Source: Antedon mediterranea (Eukaryota > Echinodermata > Crinoidea > Comatulida > Antedonidae). From it: a stretch of 64,000 nucleotides of DNA. Shown piece after piece: positions 60,801 through 64,000 of this stretch (the stretch's first letter is position 1; the number at the start of each line of letters is the position of its first letter). The notes below the pieces were generated by a model that saw nothing but the letters and a program-made list of their open reading frames with translations, did no database searches and was not told where the DNA came from. The position numbers and the translations under genes are program-made. The stretch is taken from the NCBI RefSeq assembly GCF_964355755.1, contig NC_092680.1, positions 18,145,001-18,209,000 on the forward strand, in the 5' to 3' direction.

Positions 60801-63222
60801 ACACAGTATAAACTAATAGTACATGGTTTGAAATTATTTTCGTTTGTTTAAAGTTAAAGGTTCAAATAAAAATTTGTAAAATACAGAAAAAATACGTCGT
60901 TCAAAATAAAAAATACAAGCAAGATTGGTGCATGGAGGTATGAAATTATAGAATTTATATGATTGGTGTGTGTAAGCGTATAGCATAAATCTAAATAGTA
61001 TATTATACTCATTAAGATACTATTATTGATTAGTTCATTAGTTCGGTGTACTTTATTAATTACGTTTAAGTACAGTAATGCAACATGTCACTAATATGAC
61101 CATAAACACGCATGTACTTAATACTAATACTTTTTACAGTAGCCTGTAATATACGTGATTTTTATTGCTTAAATATTAAAGCCTTTTTTAAATGCCTTTT
61201 AACGTTTTAGAATTCTGTCATTTTATGCTTTGTCTCTTTATTATTTGAGTGTAAATCTTGAATCACTAAACGATATTTCTTCTTCCATACCCTATAAACG
61301 GTACCATATTTAGAATTTTTGTTGGTCTTCATGTAGTTTTAGCTCATTCCCATTGATTAAACGAATGAATTTATAGTACTAATGAGAGATATATATATAT
61401 ATATATATATATACATTTATTTACTTTAATTAAGTGTAATTCCGTAATCACTGTTTGTTATCATGTATATTTTAATACATATTAAAATACGTTGTCTGTT
61501 TAGATGTGACTTAGCTTAACGTTGTAGCAGTCCTACTGATGTGAATATAACATTCATTGCTGAAATTACGATTTAAAATAATATCTTAATAATATATTCG
61601 AATTTAGCTTAAACAAGACCCTACCCTACGTTGAATATCGTTGACAATCGGTAACTAAATACCGGAACATTATTTTGCATTAAATGTAGCAACATTTGCC
61701 AATATACATATATAATAATATATACAGTGAAAACTCTAATAAACTAATGTGTTTTAACATACGGTTATAGTTAGTAGGTAAATGGTAGTCGCGAGCATAA
61801 GGGCAGTACCCTCTTTTACATTACATATTATATATTACATATAGGCCTACATTGGAACTGTTGCCAATTATGTTACATATCCAGCGAAAGAGCGAAACTC
61901 CAAAAAAACAATGTGTTTTAACATACCGTTGTTATAGTAGTGATTTAAATGAATGTCTATGATGGTACGCGCGAGAATAAGGGCAGTGCCCTCATTTGTA
62001 TTGCTGTTATGAATCGAACCGGTGGTTGACAGAATGAAAGGGCTACAAATACATAGAGAAATGCAATATAGATTCCACATGACATAAATAGGTACGAAAT
62101 ATCACGAGGGCGATAAGGTCCCTTTCTCCTCAAGTGGAATTACTCTAGGCCAGATAGATGAGTGGCGGTGTGCGTAATCGAAACAGTATAGTAGGGGTAA
62201 GCATGTACCGGACGCGATATTTCTGTTCGTAAATCTGCATCATGGTGGTCAGGTACGAGATGGTTGAGGGTGATAGAAAGAACAGTACCCCGCGGTGTCT
62301 GGGGAACACAATGCCGTTCCCAGGTGTTTCTAGTTGCAAATCATTTTTCTTAGATTTAAATACAGTATGTTTTTAAATTACCATTAGGCCTATGCCTACT
62401 AAATTACAAAATAAAACAACTAAAATTAATATTACTACCGTATTACGTACTTCAATTGCAAAAAACGTGATAGACTATTGCTGTAAGTACATGTAAGGGT
62501 TTTAGTAATAAACACGATCGAATTGTAAAAAGAAAACAACATACCTTTAAAAATGGCATAACATCTACAGGATCACCTGGTTGTAAAACAGTTGTGAATT
62601 TGTTATTCAAATCTTCGATCTCTAAAAATTCAGGATCGTCTATTGAGTAAGTTCGACTGTAAGTCATATCGCAAATTACATTCAATATTGTTAGATTTAA
62701 GGCTCGACTTATATCGCATATTCTGTTCACCTGACTCGATAAATTATCAACAAGGTGTTGCACTTCAGTTTGTATTTTCAACTCCACTGCTGGGCAATTC
62801 TTTCCGCAGATATTACGGCGAATCGCCGTCGCCGCCAATTTACGATGGAAGTGCCACACCGGAGAAAAATCTTCGCTAAATGCAATGCCGCTGTTATTTC
62901 TGGATAGTAGTGTTGCAGTATACATACGAGGGCGACCTGCGAATTCCTTGCCCTGGTATAATAGAGCCTGTCTGATTGTGTCGGCATCGTGTAGAACAAC
63001 AGCTAACCCTGGGCCTAGCTTTAAAGAAAATAGGTTTCCGTATTTATCACCGATTTTTTTCAGGATACGAAACGGAGGCCCTCCCTGCATGAACACTGCA
63101 ATGTTGCCGAGTATTGGAATGGATGGAGGAGACGGAGGAATGTTGTAGCCGGATTTCTTTTTCTCAATTAAGGTTCGACCTAACCATATACACACCAGAA
63201 AAAGGAATATCTCAATAAACAT
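51626..63222 (-). CDS. Cytochrome P450, clan-2 type, complete five-exon gene
   Basis: Heme-thiolate mono-oxygenase of the microsomal type. Exons: 62,545-63,222; 53,116-53,412; 52,551-52,717; 52,096-52,199; 51,626-51,885; all GT-AG, giving 501 residues, the usual length. N-terminal anchor 1-20, proline-rich hinge [12 protein letters not shown], helix C W123HFHR127, helix I GGHEST (304-309), ExxR as ETLR (360-363), EFKPERF and heme loop [10 protein letters not shown] with Cys440. The pattern (MPFLK...KLK, PRRA region) fits clan 2, near CYP1/CYP2/CYP17-like enzymes; I cannot assign a family. Substrate unknown: steroid-like or xenobiotic are both possible. Oddity: first intron of 9.1 kb, others under 700 bases. 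Confidence 0.93.
52096..52199 (-). CDS. P450 exon 4
   Basis: 104 bases, phase 2 to 1. [20 protein letters not shown] and EPNEFKP leading into the ERF motif across the junction. Confidence 0.92.
52551..52717 (-). CDS. P450 exon 3
   Basis: 167 bases, phase 0 to 2. [25 protein letters not shown] with the K-helix ExxR. Confidence 0.92.
53116..53412 (-). CDS. P450 exon 2
   Basis: 99 codons, phase 0-0. Residues 227-325: [13 protein letters not shown], an acidic loop ([11 protein letters not shown]) and helix I with FFTGGHEST. Confidence 0.92.
53892..54209. mobile_element. TTAA-flanked element related to 46,187
   Basis: Ends AGATATATTTTCCCTTC and GGGGAACAATTCATCT between TTAA flanks, in P450 intron 1. 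318 bp, no coding capacity. Confidence 0.6.
54210..57215. other. P450 intron 1, left part
   Basis: No gene seen. Open frames at 55,864-56,070 and 56,510-56,776 (-) have no recognisable domain. Confidence 0.45.
57216..57231. repeat. Poly-C tract
   Basis: Sixteen C in a row, unusual in this AT-rich DNA. Confidence 0.9.
58118..58235. mobile_element. Foldback MITE (TACACTATC family)
   Basis: Left arm CTCTGTCTACACTATCAAAC; right arm decayed. Confidence 0.65.
58388..58446. repeat. Short tandem repeat, 21-bp period
   Basis: Three copies of AAATAAAACGCGTCAAACCG with small changes. Confidence 0.8.
58447..59696. other. P450 intron 1, AT-rich part
   Basis: No gene seen; several near-duplicated AT-rich stretches (58,850 versus 59,490: TGGTTCAGAAAAG). 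Confidence 0.45.
59697..60023. repeat. Tandem repeat, about 65-bp period
   Basis: Five imperfect copies of a unit with TTACTAAACTAAA, GCGTCTTAAAATGAAAATTG and GTTTAGAGAAGTGTTATG. Confidence 0.9.
60168..60355. mobile_element. Long-TIR foldback MITE, 188 bp
   Basis: AAAGCGTGGTTCCCACTAGC at one end and the inverse CTAGTGGGAACCAAGCTTT at the other; arms of about 75 bp rich in ACGCAACGCAAG meet around a short centre. No coding capacity. Confidence 0.8.
60356..62544. other. P450 intron 1, right part
   Basis: No gene seen. (AATTC)n at about 60,697-60,717, (TA)n at 61,388-61,413, and a direct repeat at 61,749-61,830 and 61,911-62,003 sharing ATAAGGGCAGT(A/G)CCCTC. A 64-codon open frame at 62,145-62,339 (-) has no recognisable domain. 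Confidence 0.5.
62545..63222 (-). CDS. P450 exon 1
   Basis: 226 codons, phase 0 donor GTATGT. Membrane anchor [20 protein letters not shown], hinge, helix C. The ATG is the first in frame and leaves a normal anchor. Confidence 0.93.
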
Positions 63223-64000
63223 CGTTATTCGTCTGTGTATAGTGAAGCGCCAAACTTCACCTCAGTAAAAGACAAGTGGTCGGCATAAAAAAAAATCAGT
63301 TTTTCGCGTTGCTAATCGATCGGTTAAGTTGGCTAAATTGTTTGCTATGCTCTGTACTTAACACACACATTTGCACTTATCAGAGAAAGTCGTTACTGCA
63401 TTGTAAACAGCGTTTAACAATCAAGTAAAAATCATCGACCGTTGTCCACATTATATAGGCTAGTCTCTTTCCATGCCAACAGAACCGATGAGGGAAGAAT
63501 TTTCTCAATGGAGAGAAATCAAGGCGGTCCTTAGATCGCCAGCAAAAAATAGCCCCATCAAAACAAAAGGAGATAATATACCGTGTTAACAGTAATCCAT
63601 AAACCAGCCAATACCTGACTAAATACTTTTGGGCACGTGACCAATTAGGAGCCATACGACTGATAGAGCGTGACGTGTGCAAAACAGTCGAGGGCTGAAT
63701 CGAAAAAGTACAGTGACCCTATGATTCTACAACATACAGTGTCGTGCTCGGATTGCTAGCACCATTCCACTGGGGGTTGATATAATATCCGGCCAAAAGC
63801 ATAGGGAAAGAGCTTGGCAAGAAACTGACAAATCTTGTCGCAAAAAAGTACAATTCGCAACAATTACAAGTTCAAAACTCTGTTTTCATGTTTGACGTCT
63901 AAGTTTTAATTTAGTTTCAATGCGTTGCCGCTGACTCACGCGAATAGTAAAAACTCTATTTCCTTTTATCTTTTTAGAATATAATATCGAATATGTAAAA
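63223..64000. other. P450 upstream region
   Basis: 5' UTR and promoter DNA. The 18-base word at 63,703-63,720 (AAAAAGTACAGTGACCCT) also occurs in intron 1 at 55,704-55,721. No other gene seen. Confidence 0.5.
63451..63458 (-). promoter_or_regulatory. Possible TATA box of the P450 gene
   Basis: CTATATAA on the minus strand, about 230 bases before the ATG. Also compatible with chance in AT-rich DNA. Confidence 0.25.

Overview
The window looks like AT-rich nuclear DNA from a marine invertebrate deuterostome, most likely an echinoderm (class not resolved). Reasons: intron-containing genes with GT-AG junctions, many different retroelements and foldback transposons, and a very common intergenic palindrome centred on AGGCCT. 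There are no operons and no intact RNA genes. The taxon is inferred from general impression, not from a marker gene.

Positions 1-44,095 form a head-to-tail segmental array: unit 1 (1-25,287), unit 2 (25,288-42,548) and the start of unit 3 (42,549 to about 44,095). Each full unit carries, on the minus strand, one copy of a small secreted or receptor-like gene: signal peptide, a YWTD beta-propeller spread over four exons, then one EGF domain. Copy 1 spans 5,358-11,078 and copy 2 spans 30,663-34,858. Every splice junction and phase agrees between the copies. Exons 3-5 differ mostly by amino-acid-changing substitutions while nearby introns are almost identical, and the same blade position is altered in all four blades of copy 1. 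This is the most interesting signal in the window.

The rest of each unit is mobile DNA. It includes an L1/Tx1-like LINE inside intron 4, two Penelope-like families with GIY-YIG ends and hammerhead-ribozyme-like motifs, a TIR transposon full of a GTGACGGA motif, CR1/jockey-like LINE fragments on both strands, tRNA-derived repeats, foldback MITEs, and a short hairpin-ended element with GACCGACAGACC repeats. Comparing units exposes empty and filled sites for several of these. Unit 1 also holds an older internal duplication (about 15.4 kb versus 19.66 kb).

From 44.1 to 51.3 kb I see mostly repeats (MITEs, a TTAA-flanked element, a LINE C-terminus) and one unidentified short reading frame. From 51,626 to 63,222 the minus strand carries a complete five-exon clan-2-type cytochrome P450 gene (501 codons) with an intact heme motif and a 9.1-kb first intron full of repeats. 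The two gene types show no functional link; the YWTD genes are presumably extracellular recognition or binding proteins and the P450 an endoplasmic reticulum mono-oxygenase.
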